Assembly (NCBI GenBank): GCA_039619475.1
Contig: CM077116.1
Coordinates: 382,316,760 to 382,380,759, forward strand
DNA from: Icerya purchasi
Taxonomy: Eukaryota > Arthropoda > Insecta > Hemiptera > Monophlebidae
Length of the DNA stretch: 64,000 nucleotides
Direction: 5' to 3'
Below, piece by piece: positions 10,101 through 23,300 of the stretch. The translations under genes were made by a program, and so were the position numbers. Numbering within the stretch: position 1 is the first letter of the stretch; each line of letters begins with the position of its first letter. A model generated the notes under the pieces. The model was not told the DNA's origin and did no database searches. It worked only from the letters and a program-made list of their open reading frames with translations.

Positions 10101-13100
10101 GAATATTATCGTAAAGATTACGAATATTATTGTAAAGATTGCGAATATCATCGTAAAGATTACGAATATTATCGTAAAGATTACGAATATTATCGTAAAG
10201 ATTACGAATATTATTGTAAAGATTGCGAATATTATCATAAAGATTGCGAATATTATCATAAAGATTGCAAATATTATCATAAAGATTGCGAATATTATTG
10301 TAAAGATTGCGAATATTATCGTAAAGATAGTAATTGAGGTCTTTCATCATAGTCAGACATCGTACATGTCGCATTGATCTCTATTAATAAGCGGTTCTTT
10401 AGTTTCCTCCCTATATATTTAATTAAAGTTCAGGTCTCCTTATTCGGATAATATTATACATTTAATCTTAGATAAAGATGAAATATTTCTCTGAAAAAAA
10501 AAAAATTACTGTCATATTTCATTTAATGCTCAAGTTAAAGATGTTTACTATTTATTAATTACTCATTATTTTCATTAACCAAATAGCAGGCAACTTGTAC
10601 ACGGGAAACTTCTCATACAGCCCGTGTTTTTTTTTTTTATTTACACATATATATATTTGATACCATAACATATGGGATTTTACAATACTAAACGTTTATC
10701 GATTTTATTCGTCAGTCGCTGGAACGTCGTAGGTCACTGGCACAGTTCTGTCCTTTGAGTTTATTAACAAGGCTGGATCTAAGGGGGGCTAAGGCGGACT
10801 ACAGAGCCTTCAGGAGAGCCTCCCGCTCTTGAACGGAAAAACATTTAATTTCCCACGTGCAAAATTTAAGTTCCTTTTCCTAAAATACTCAATAGTGTAA
10901 AAATGCAATATTTTAAATTTGCATTTTTAATCCTAAAAAGAATTCATTAAATTTTTATACATAAAAAGAAGAATATACGAGTTTATAAATAAAATTATAT
11001 TTCTCCCCCCCAATAAACTAAATACTACGTAAAATGTAAATTTTTTTAAGAAATTTTTTACGATAAATCTAATTTATTGTGTTAAAGAAAACCGAATGAA
11101 TCCTTTAACATAAGTAATAAATAAATAAATAAACATTCGACAAATCGATTAATAACAATTCTCTGTACAAATATATCGCGATGCCCATGCAATCATTATA
11201 AAATTTTTCTATACAATAACGTTTTACAATCTGAAATATTCGTAAATTTCAACAATATTTTATTTTTTACTTTTATTGAAAGTTAATACGTTCCATTTTG
11301 AACTGTATAAAAATTATTTAAAATAGAAGCGAGTTTTAATCGATTGCTGATTTTATAGACACACATTTGTAATTCGAAAAATTTAATAAATCATACCGCG
11401 CGTTTCATTCACTTTTTTTTTGATCTCATAAACAATTTAAACATGCCCGTTTAATTTCTATAAAGAAAAGAACATTATCAAAAACATCGCATGAGTGTAT
11501 CGAAATTAGTTTGTAAATACCGGCGCCGCCGTAGATAATGCATTATAAATAAAGTTTTTATTTTTTTATTAAAAAAACGATTATTTTTTACTACCCACAA
11601 TATTTAATTTATATATATATATATATATATATGTACATAAATATTTTTTTCCAGAAAAAGAAAATATAATGTTATTAATAAAAAATTACAAAAATTAACA
11701 TATATATATATAAACAAAATTCTTTGTTTGACGTTCAATTTACCTAGTATTCAGTTTGCTAAGGTAAGAAAGTTGATTTTTTAAAGAGAACATAATTTTA
11801 ATTTTATTAATCATTCATACATATGCAGTAGGTTCTTTAATTTTTCTTTTTGCTTGTTTCTTTGCCCATATATGGCGATGAATTTTTTCACCGTTCGTTC
11901 TTCGAAGGGGAGACCCTCATTCAAGATTAGTCCCGGGAAATCCTTAATCCGCCTCTGTTTTTTAATCGCTTACTTATAGAAATAAAAAATAATTCAAACT
12001 GGGGAAACGGAGAGGATCATTTTCGATAGTGTTAATTTAGCGGAGCCTACAAAATGTTTACGTCTACATCATTTTGCTCTTCTTATTCGGTCGACATTAA
12101 CGAGATAAGTAAGACGGTGTTAGTGCTCGGGGCGTCTGATAGCGTTGCGGCAAAGAGGCGCCGGCTTAATGTAGATCGAGTCGATGGAGGGCGGCCAGTG
12201 CGAAATGATGAACCAGGAGAGCGACACCGAGCAGAGGATGATATAAGAAGAAACACGGTGTATTTTCAAGTAGGAAATGTTGTTGTTGGAAGAATTTAAT
12301 GGCAAAGACATTTTTTCGTCGACCGCTCCGTAGCCGCCGTCTGTCTCACTTTCACGAAACTTTCAGCAAGTAGCTGCTGGCTCGATTTTCGCCACGCTGT
12401 TCCAGGAACAAGGCGCACGTTAATTATTTCAGTATTTAACCGAGAAACGGATTATCGCAGTCTGACCGGAGGAATACGGCAGCATTTCTTGTAAACATCA
12501 CATTAGTCGCTTTTGCAGTGAAAGCGAATGACGTAATAGCGAGAGGAGAAGCCGTAGCAATGAAAATCCATTGTAGCGCAAATGGCGCTATAAACGCTTT
12601 TTCGTAATTGTTCGATTTTCCTTGACAATAAGCTTATCTAACGACCACTGCCGGCTAGCGACGTGAATTTTCGCCGGAAATTAGCGCCCTCTACCGTTCC
12701 CTTTAAGTAGCTTCAAGTTTCCACTGCGGCCCGACACCTACCTTCTAGTTTTAATCTGACACATATTCGACCGTTGTGATAATTTCTCGCGTCTCTATAC
12801 ATACGTATGTATAGGAAACAATCTAGGCTCAACAGGCATCGTCGTACACACTGCTGTTTGACCAACATCAGCCATGCTGAAGCCTCTGCTAGATTAAACA
12901 ATGTGCCCCCCCTCTCTCCCTGTAATTATTCATCGGTTTCTGCAATTCTTTTCGATTTAGACCAATTCAAGTCTATAAAATTTCTAAGCACTTAAGCTTC
13001 TTTCACGCTCTTAGTTCGCTACTCTTTTTACACTTGTAATCCGTATTGTTTGATTGTTTTTACCTTTTTTTTTTTTATGTATTAATTGTACCAGTTACTT

Positions 13101-16100
13101 TTGATATATGGTGGATCATTGAAACACATCAAATGTTTTCTAACTTGCAGAAATTAGAATGGAGACGCATTAATAACTACTACTGTAGAATTCGCTAATT
13201 CATATTACCTTCTTATTATATGTACGTCAATCACACCCATTGACTAACGGTACCCGGAGCAAAAGTAACACAATACTAACAACAAGGAAACACGAGAAAT
13301 CAATACAACTACAAAAAGAGAATTAAAATTGATTAATAGACCTCTCACAATCGGTAACGAAACGAAAGCAAAAAACATGTTGCGACAAAATCGAAAGATA
13401 TTACACACAACTCTAATCGGCCTATACAATAAAAGCGCTTCGCACTTCGAGGATATAACAATGCTTTACTCAAATTGAATATCCGCAAACGTAACATCGA
13501 AAATACAATGCCCGTAGAGACTTACTGTAAGAAAGAATAAATCAAATGAAGACAATTATAAAGACGGCGGTAGCACAGGAAGTAAAATTAAACGTAAATA
13601 TATTTAGTTAAACAACAAAACACAATCAGGAAGCAATCAGAAGGCGAACGTAATTAACCAATATTGAAGGTGGAGATGTACAGGACCAATTAAATCATTC
13701 CGGATTTCAACTCAATTCGTAACAGCACACGGTGTCAGGTGCTTGAAAAAAAGTGAATGTGATTAATGATGTACAAGGCGCAAAATGAAAACAGATTTGA
13801 AAACCGTACTTTTCTGTATTGTTCAAATTCGATCGCATAAAAGCCGAGCATGAGATCGGAGATAATTATGATCGGTTCAAAAGTATAATTAATACGATTA
13901 ATACAAAAAAATAATAAAACAAGAACACATACTATAGAATAAAAGCAAAAAAACAGAATAATGAACATCTCAAAATTAACGATAAAGACTGTGTTTTACA
14001 CGTTTTACCAACTATATTTTATTATATTTTCTTCCTTTAACAATTGTACGGAAGATTCGGAGAACGCTTAACGTTAGTAAAAATGAAGATGCAGTAATTT
14101 ATAAATTACATATATACATATATACATATATATATATATATATGACTGATCTCGCTGGCCGCTTTTCCTTCGGACTTTAATATATTTACTTTTAGTTTTT
14201 TTTTTTTTTTAAAAAGAAGTACATGAATATGTCAATCAAAGAAATGAAATTTAGATTAAAATATCTGAAAACTGAAACCGCAAGATTAATATGCAAGAGG
14301 AATACGTTAAATTTAATTCTTTTACAATATTGATTTCTTTAAATGCAATGATGAAATTTGTTCTTTTTTTTTATTAGAATCTAAGCAATAATATATTAAC
14401 ACTGTATTGATTATTTACACTCATTGTTAACAATATAGTTATGACAAAAATAATATATTAAGTCACTGCTGAACATCACTCCCCAGTCCTTTCAGAATTT
14501 GTATACTTAAATTATTTTTCAAAATTTGGGCCTTTTAATTTCTAAAACTTTGGCGGTCTCGTATTTTTCCTATATTCTGGCGATTAAAATACATCATTAA
14601 AAAAAAAAAAAGTGACTCTTCAGCTATCATGGAAAGAGCTGTGGACATTTTTTCAGTTTCCAGTCTTACCGCTTCAAGCAAGTATTTTCCCAAATTTTGG
14701 TCTCTAAATATTACAATTTTTATATTGGAAACCATAGTGTGCGAGTTAAAAAAAAAAAAAAAACAAAACAAAACAATACCGTAATTCATATAGAACTGGT
14801 TGTGGAATTTTTTAAAAATTCTTTTCTTAAAACTTGATTTTTACATTTTTCGAAATTTGGACTCTTTAATTTTAAAATTTTAAGGGTTTTATAATTTTCT
14901 TATGATCTCACGAAGAAATTACGTCGATTAAATAAAAAAAAAAAAAACTCTCCAGCTACCATAAAACGGTCTGTACGATTTTTTTTCTTGCAGCTTTATA
15001 CGATATATATATATTATAAAAAAAAACAAAAAATTTTATTAGTGGGGGATATCTTTAAAATAATATTTCCTTTAAATGTTCAGTCGAACGTTGTGTCCCA
15101 TATAATCATCTTCTGATACTTCTTATTGTACGTATTGTATTTTAAATCTCGCACTGATCATCTTTTACTGATCTGACACAGCTATTTTCTTGTTTTGTGT
15201 CCCCCACTGCGATGGGAAAAATTAACAAATAAAATTAGCACCAAAGCAAAACGGCAGAGTTTGTCGTATATTTCAGGTCATTAAGCGGAATTTTGATAAG
15301 ACGTAAGTGAAAACTTTCTCAATAAAAAAATTAAGAAATATACCAAAAACAAGAAAAATAAATCTATTTCGTTTCTTTCGTTTGTTTTTATTTAGTTTCA
15401 TCAGGTAGAATTAGGTCGTCGCGACAAGTTGCCAGAACACTTGACTTTGGTCACGAAGGTCGTTCGATTTTAGGTGATGATAGAAATTGCAGAAATTATT
15501 ACGGAATAATTAAATAATCGCTAAAAGTCACGTGATAGACGATGGCAAACACGCGTATTCATGAACACGCGAGTTGGTGTACAGATCGGGAGACAGGCAC
15601 ACTACTCGGGAGGACTGCATTCTTGCATATCGATAAATCAAACATTTACAATCAGTTCTAAGCGTACAGTCGCCTTTTGAATACAACAATTTCCCGAACA
15701 CTGTACAACTAGAAATGCATGGAACTGCATAGACGAAGAAGAAGAAGGTAGAGAATTATTTCAGTCGTTGAACAACTTTTTCGAATTCCCTCTCGGATTT
15801 CAGAAATATCCGTTTTCTCTAAATACTTCCCCGCTAATGTTCGCATTAAACTAAATTAAAAAAAAAAAAAAAATCAATATTTTTTCTTTAACTGTATTAT
15901 TGTACTTCGTGTTTTTTTTTTTTGAATTATTTTGAGATTGTCAAAAAAACTTTCATTGCTTTTTCCTCCAATGGGATCTGATTGAAAATTATACGTTAAA
16001 TAAAATAAGTCCTATAAAGCTTATGTATTTTCGTGGTTAAACTCTGGCCTAATTGGCGTCGAGCTGAAAATGAAAAATAAATAGTGTCTCTAATTCAGCT

Positions 16101-17246
16101 GTAAGATGTTAAGCAGAAAGTTTCGAATATTACTACAACCGACGACCGAGGCTTTCTGTAACTCTTATCACGCGCGGATGCTCTGTGGAAGATTTAAAAG
16201 CAGCCCCGGTTTGACTTTTATTTACTAAAGACTTTCTGTCATCGTCGTCGTCGTCGTCCAGCTAACAGACGGCATAGTAAAGGGACGATTTAGAAAACAA
16301 AGAGGTAGCAGCAGGTGTAGGAATTCAAAAGTTAAATCCTCTACGCCGGTGTTGAAGTCCCTTTTGCTGTCTGTCTTTAGGTTAGGTCGCAGCTACTTTA
16401 ACTGCTCAAGAATGAAGATCCGTCTGCAAACTCAAGATGGAATCTCACCTATGCGTACAGAAACCGTATCTTCAAAGATACCGCGGATAGTTCTCAAGTG
16501 CGTGTCGTAATCTTGACATGTTTCTTTGTCGAATAGAAATACTCTAAACCGGTCGAGAAAATGCGCTGGTCCAGAATTTTTTGAAAGTTCTACGGTGCAA
16601 AAATTCGTCGAAATCTTAAACGTTCTAGCTCCTCGAATCTTTTCATGTGACTCGGAAAAATTTCAGCGTGTTACAAAAATACGGAATTACAGGCTGCCCT
16701 TGGTACACGTCTTACTGCGGACTTTTCGGCACATACCGACAACACGGTTGTTCATGTGAATCGGAATAGACGCGGCGATAATTAGCGGTTCTTTCGAAAA
16801 GCCAAAAACTCCTTTTCGCCAGAACTGAAAGGACCGTTCGCCGTCATTATCAAACACGTCTCTATGTTAACGTCAAGTAGCGCATGTTATACGGGCTATA
16901 CTAAATCACGCACATTCCCACGCCGTTCGCCATTCGGAATTGTTTATTTGTTTGTTTGTTTGTTTGTTTTTCATCGTGTTTTGTTTTTTGTTTTTTTTTT
17001 TTATTTTTTACCGCGTGTAATCTTGAAAATACAAGCGATTACACTTCTTCATAACGAAAGACTAAAATCGCTACTCCCTGTTTTGTGACCTGCCGCAACG
17101 AAAACTCCTGCAAACCTGGCGCCTGCGTGGATTTCGTTTTGGAATTAATTTTTAGCTGAAAGTCATCGCTATAATTGCTAGAGCGCTTGACTTCTGTTAC
17201 GTAGATCTTAAGTTCTATCCCAAGCTACGGCAAGAAATTATTACAA

Positions 17247-17312
<66 letters not shown>

Positions 17313-20300
17313 CTGGCAGTAGGTATAAAACACATCTCCCAATATTCCCGAGCAGGACAGGAGATTAGGCCAACTTATTTCACACTAGAGTGCCTAGATC
17401 TAGCAGTAGTGGTTGAGAATAGATTAAAAAAAATATATGTATACATACATAGGTGTAGGAAATGAATTTACTTTAATTGGCGATTTATCATGCAATAAAC
17501 ATTACTTATGTAGGAAAAATGTTGCTTAGAATTTGCATGGATTGCACGCTGCCATCTAATAATCATTTCTTTACGAATTTTATGATTTCGTTGTTTAAAA
17601 AGAATAGTACATTATTTTAGATGCTTCTGCATTTGTTCAACCGTCCCGATTCCTCCACCGCTTTCGTGTCAGTTCACAACTGTAGGAAGGAGTCAATTAT
17701 ATCCGGATACGATCAGATATTGTTAGTAGGAAAGAAGAAATAATGAGAACGACATGTGGAGCAGGAAAAGACAAGATGTAATAGGAGGCGCAATGTAGGA
17801 AGATGGAATAGAAAGCAGGGAACGCTTAATAGAAAGAGATAAACGCTTAAGGCTCGCTTCATACTTATTGGGTATTCGTTTTCGATTTGCCGCCTAATCC
17901 TTCACACACACGAACGGTTTCTATCAGGTTTGTATTCGGCCATCCGAGATGTGGGACATATGAAACGAGACGCGTTTTACTACTATGGAGAGAAGTCAAG
18001 TTTTGGTTGTTGTTCTCTATAGGAGAATTAAAAAACCAAGAACTGGGTTAATCCTTTTCATTGGCAATTATAACCAAAAGGTTGAAATTTGGAGTATTTT
18101 CACCATGAAATTTGTCCTTGTATTTCTCCAGAGTTTCCGTCCCGAAGTACTAATGGTCGTGACTGTACTAATGAATGCAGATGATCCATATCGACGTGTC
18201 TGGTAAGTTGCTCATTTTTAATAAGGAAATAATTATAACTTTATATTTTCAATAAACAAAGTTGACTATTTCGAACGTGTAAACTGAACCGGATAGAAAT
18301 TGCGCCTGTGTGAACGCTGCGTTGACCTCATGCGCCCTAGACACGAATTCACGCCTGTTTAAAGCCGGTTAGAAACCGATTCGGTCGTGGGGGGTATTCG
18401 ATTGGCTCCGCAGTTTCTATCAGGTTCTAATTGAATCCGAATAGCGACTGAATCATCGGGGTTGTACAACCGAAAACGAATCGAATACGTACCGAATGAA
18501 ACGGAATAAGTGTGAAGCGAGCCTAATAAACACATGATCAGCATGGCAAACACACGCTCTTCGTTTGAGCGGAGAGGACAATACGGAAAAAAGCAACCAA
18601 CGAAAAACGAATACGGGAAGAAGAGCACGGCTTAAGAACATAGACGAATAATGAAGACAACAACAGATCGACGAAGTAAAGGAAACATAAAAAGAGACCA
18701 AGGATTAGTAGGAAGACTAGGTTGAACAGACAGATAAGAAGAACAATTGTTAGAAAAAGACAAAATCCAACCAAAACCTAAGATGAAGAAAACCTTCGCA
18801 TAGCGGAAGGAGATTAGACGATAGAATTTTTTTTAAAAAAAAAAAAGGGGGAAGGGAGAAGAAACAGCAACTCGAGTACCGAAGAATCTGACGCTTTATT
18901 ATCAGAAAGATGCCCGAATGGCTGGGAATCCACAGCAAAAATCAATATATAAATGGAATGGTGGGAAGAAAAAACGTGCACAAGTGTGAGCGTATACAGA
19001 GAATAATAAACTGATCAGGTAGAGCAGAACAAATGGACTGTCATAGAGTCAGATATAATCAAGAATTTAGAGGAAAGGTAATAAAAATCTAAGAAAAAAG
19101 AAAGAAAAAGAAAAACCGTATTTTTACAATAACTTTAAATTTTTGCGGCTTATTAATCATTTGTCTATTTTCGGTAAAATCCGCAATTACTCGCAGCTAT
19201 CGTTTCATTTCAACATCGAAGGTAAAAAAAAAGTTCTTTAAAATTATTAAAAATTAATTTTTTTATAATCATTTAATTTGCGTGTACACATATCTTTAAT
19301 TCGTACGTATATATAATAAAATGGAGCATCGGAATAAAGAGGTTTCGCTCTGATCACGAATGGAATGATGACTAATTTAAAACGTTAGCTGCGGATGTAG
19401 TTTTTACCGAAAATGATAAAAGTCATCCTCAGACTGAGCTGCGTATACCAGCCGGCCGAGTTGCTAGTACGAATGATTTAAGAAATCCACCTGTAAGTAG
19501 AACTACATATACGGGTAATGGAAAAGTTTATTTTCGCGTCATTTATACGCAGTACATTAGAACGGATAATGGATAAAAACAAAAATACACTTTGTCTATC
19601 TTCCACCACTGATCAAACAATTTTACTGAAACCATGTACTAGTGTACTTGATGGTTAATTGTATTTCATTTGGATATCCCGCTGCCGCACATTCTTCCAT
19701 AAAGAATTTCACTCGCGCTGGCTTATTGATGACGCCATAGTAGACCGCCCAAAAATTAAAAAAAAAAAAAAAAAAATTATTTAAATATTTTTATATTATT
19801 ACACCGAACGAAGCAATCGTCGACGTCGCTATTGTAACATCCAATAATGATGGCATTGCATATTAAATCTTTTCCGTCTTTTAAATGTTCCAATGATCGC
19901 CATGCATTAAGCTGTTCGACTCAATGTTCTCATTCCCCTGTAATGATTTTTTATCGGAAATATATATGTATACATATATGCATTATCTTGAATAAATTTT
20001 CTCGCGTGTTCTTTGTTCTTCCGCGCATGATAGTAAAATCTGTTCAAGTCGGCTTAATGTGTTAACTCTTTCGAAATTATCCGATCTTGTCAATTCATCT
20101 CTACTCTATCTCCAGCCATTTTTCGCCAGTTGAACTTCCCGTAGCAGACTTTGCTTTTGCAGCGCATTAGCTTTTTAGCTTTTCTCATCAGTTAATTAAT
20201 CAGAGGCTCCCGTGACGCACCGAAATCGAGATTCGATAAAATGAAAAGGAAAAGGAAAAAAAAAAGAGTCGAAAAAAATTCCGATTTTTTCAAAAACGAC

Positions 20301-23300
20301 TAGAAACGGTATTTCGAGACGTGTTTTTGTTATTTAATAACGATCATTAGCAGCAGTGCGCGCATCGCAGGTCAGACACTGGCGAAAGTACAGCCAGCGC
20401 CGCTGAACTTGAGTGCTCTTACATAAAGGAAAGAAGATAACGAATTTTCATGCTACGTCCCCGCTTTGGGGTAATGCCCCCACACAAACATGAATCGGAT
20501 GTCAAATAGTTACTGTGCTGCATCGTGCGTATCTTCTCTGTCAACTATGCGATTATCATTATTATTTCGTACGGACATGACGGAACGAGCGAGAGAGAAA
20601 CGTGACGTAATGTGTGACTTGTCAAAGGTCAACAGCTCGGTAATGCTTTGTAACCTACGGTGATCCCGCGTTTCTTTGACAACGCCAATGATTCATCTCA
20701 CGCACGTAAAAACGAAAGAGACCACAAATGCCGCTAGATCAAATATGTTTACCTACTACCGATTGAATCTGGTGGACAGTCGAGCCACCTAAATGACACG
20801 AAAAATCGCGCAATCGGACACTCACGATTGTTGTTCGCACTAACCTCCTAACGAGTTGCGCGCGACCGATTGTTAATTGACCGCGCTAAATAACTTTTAC
20901 GCCATACGCAGAGCAGGGATTTTAGCAGCTCGCCTATGTAACGCGTGCTAATTGCGAGTCGAAAATGAGTTTTTACACGGAAACTAGGCCGCGCGCAAAC
21001 GTCAGTCATGGGAAGGCGGAAGAGGGTGAAAGGTTTATCTAATCGACGAATTATGAAAGAAATCTAAAACGGGTCTAGTTATTTAAATGAACAGAATTCA
21101 TTTTATAACGAAGATCGTTACTACTACTTTAATAAGGGTGAAAAGCAATTTTCTATACTCAACTGAAAGGCACTTTTATCGCTCGTTTTCAATTTCACTA
21201 GCCTCCGGCCGTTAATCGTTTCATTGAACCACGACCACCTCAAGAAGTTATATCTGAAACTAACTATTGTTTATTTTATTTCTTTTTTTTTGCCGCAATT
21301 AACAATAAATTAATCACTTCATAACGATTAGAATAAAAACACGTACTTTTTTTTTTTGTTATCTTTCCCTAAAGTCTTATCAAACTGTCTTAAATCGGCA
21401 TATCAGAGAGTGTACGTAATACCGCTCGAGACACCTTTCTAAAGTGATTCAAACAATTTTAAGGCAACAGTCGCTGTTCGAGGATATCAGTAGTCGGCTG
21501 ATGTCACGCGAGCGTAACTGAAACTTTGTTCAAGTTATTATTTCCTCTAAACCAGACGTGAAAATGTTTCATCTCATAAAAATGAATTTCTATCTTGAAA
21601 AATCCGTAAACAAAAAGCTAAAAAGTCCTTAAATACATCTACATGCATATACGCTAATAACGGGTCGATGAAAATCCTTGCACGCCTTTTTGCTTTAAAA
21701 TGACACGTAATCAATTGAAATTTACTCTTCCAGAAGTATTATTGAAAAAAAACCATCATCTGAAGAAGTCTTACGACAGTTATGTGTATAACCAAGTCAT
21801 TTTCACGTTGAAATTAATAAGAAGTCGTATTGCGCTTTTGCGTTACTTTTAGAAATCACGTAACGGTTTTTGCGTTATGAAAATTGTAACAGAAATTGCT
21901 ACGGCAACCGTAAATTGAATTTATCGGTTCCAAGCATTTTTTTTTTTTTTTTTTTTACATTCAAAAAAACCTTCTCATTTTGCGAAGACAGTCTATTAAA
22001 ACCAATTTTTCTACTAGACTATCAAGGGAGCGCAACGGTCATTTTCCCTATTACGGATGTATATACACACACATACACGCGTATGATCATTGGGGCCGAA
22101 ATGTTTTATCGCTATTATTTTTAAAAGCAAATAAATTTCACCAAAATTAATATCGCCATCTATTTCTGTGTTCGCATAATTAATGTAAAGTAAGTTAAGT
22201 TAAGAAAGTCTCCCATATATATACATATATATATATATGTCTTTGATAAGCATGGATTCTTAAATTAAGTTTTTCATAATGTATTTAAGGTTCTAATGAA
22301 TCTAAAGAGAATGCTGGAGCCAGTTCCTTTCTACTTTTGGATTATCCGCCTTTACTTTCCACCAGATAATTCCAATGGTATGATCAATATTCAATTTCAA
22401 ATAAGGTATAAACCTGAGAGTGATTCGGATCCGGAACGAAACAAGTCTCGAACCCACCTCCTCCGATTTAGTGTAGCCAATCACTTTAATTTAAATGTAA
22501 TACGCCGAACGCAGAAGTACATTGTAATGAACAAAAATTAAAAACTAAAATTACATATTCATGTGGAAATGAGTTAAATTTAATGAAATTATTAACTTTT
22601 ATTTTTGATATTTATTATAACGCTGTAAAAAAAAATTATCTAAACTATATAAAAACTTTTTCCAAAAAAGTGCCAAATGTCTGCTACGGTTTAAATGAAG
22701 TAAAACTGATTCAAGAAGGGGATGATGATGATATTGCTCAATTTACCGGGCTGCTCTCTTTAATGTGGGACTACTTACTAACTTACTAGTTCCGTTCTCG
22801 ACACGATCTTACTTTTTGCCCCAGATATCACACTTCTCTGATGATACCCTCATTTATTGTTACACTAATTACGAACCGGGTTAATTATCGGGGCACGCAG
22901 GATGAAGAATAATAATATTTTTTATCTTTAACGGAAATCTCATTAACAAGAAAAAGAACGGGGATACGCTGGCCGAGACAGTCGGCAATTGCGAAAGTGA
23001 AAGGGGTTCGTCGCAACGTGTATGAAATTCAGCGATAGCGATGGAAGCGGAAGGAGCGGACAATTGCTGCGGGGAATCGAGAATTGTCGTGATATTTTTA
23101 TGCAGCGTTGACGAATACGAGCCAGCTAGTTTTTTTTGTTATCTTTTATGGTTCGTTTTGTGACAATAACGAAAAATGCAAAAAAAAAAAAGGCAGGTAA
23201 ATTTGTTGAAATTTTTATTTCAACTACCTAAATAGGTATCACTTTGAATGAAGATTTCACATTTGCGCTAAATTTTATATTTCTCTTAAGCTTACGTGTA

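Noticed and set aside
9922..10377. Three overlapping long open frames on both strands (up to 150 codons)
   Set aside because: They are produced by the 21-bp minisatellite, whose period is a multiple of 3; the heptapeptide repeats have no independent support.
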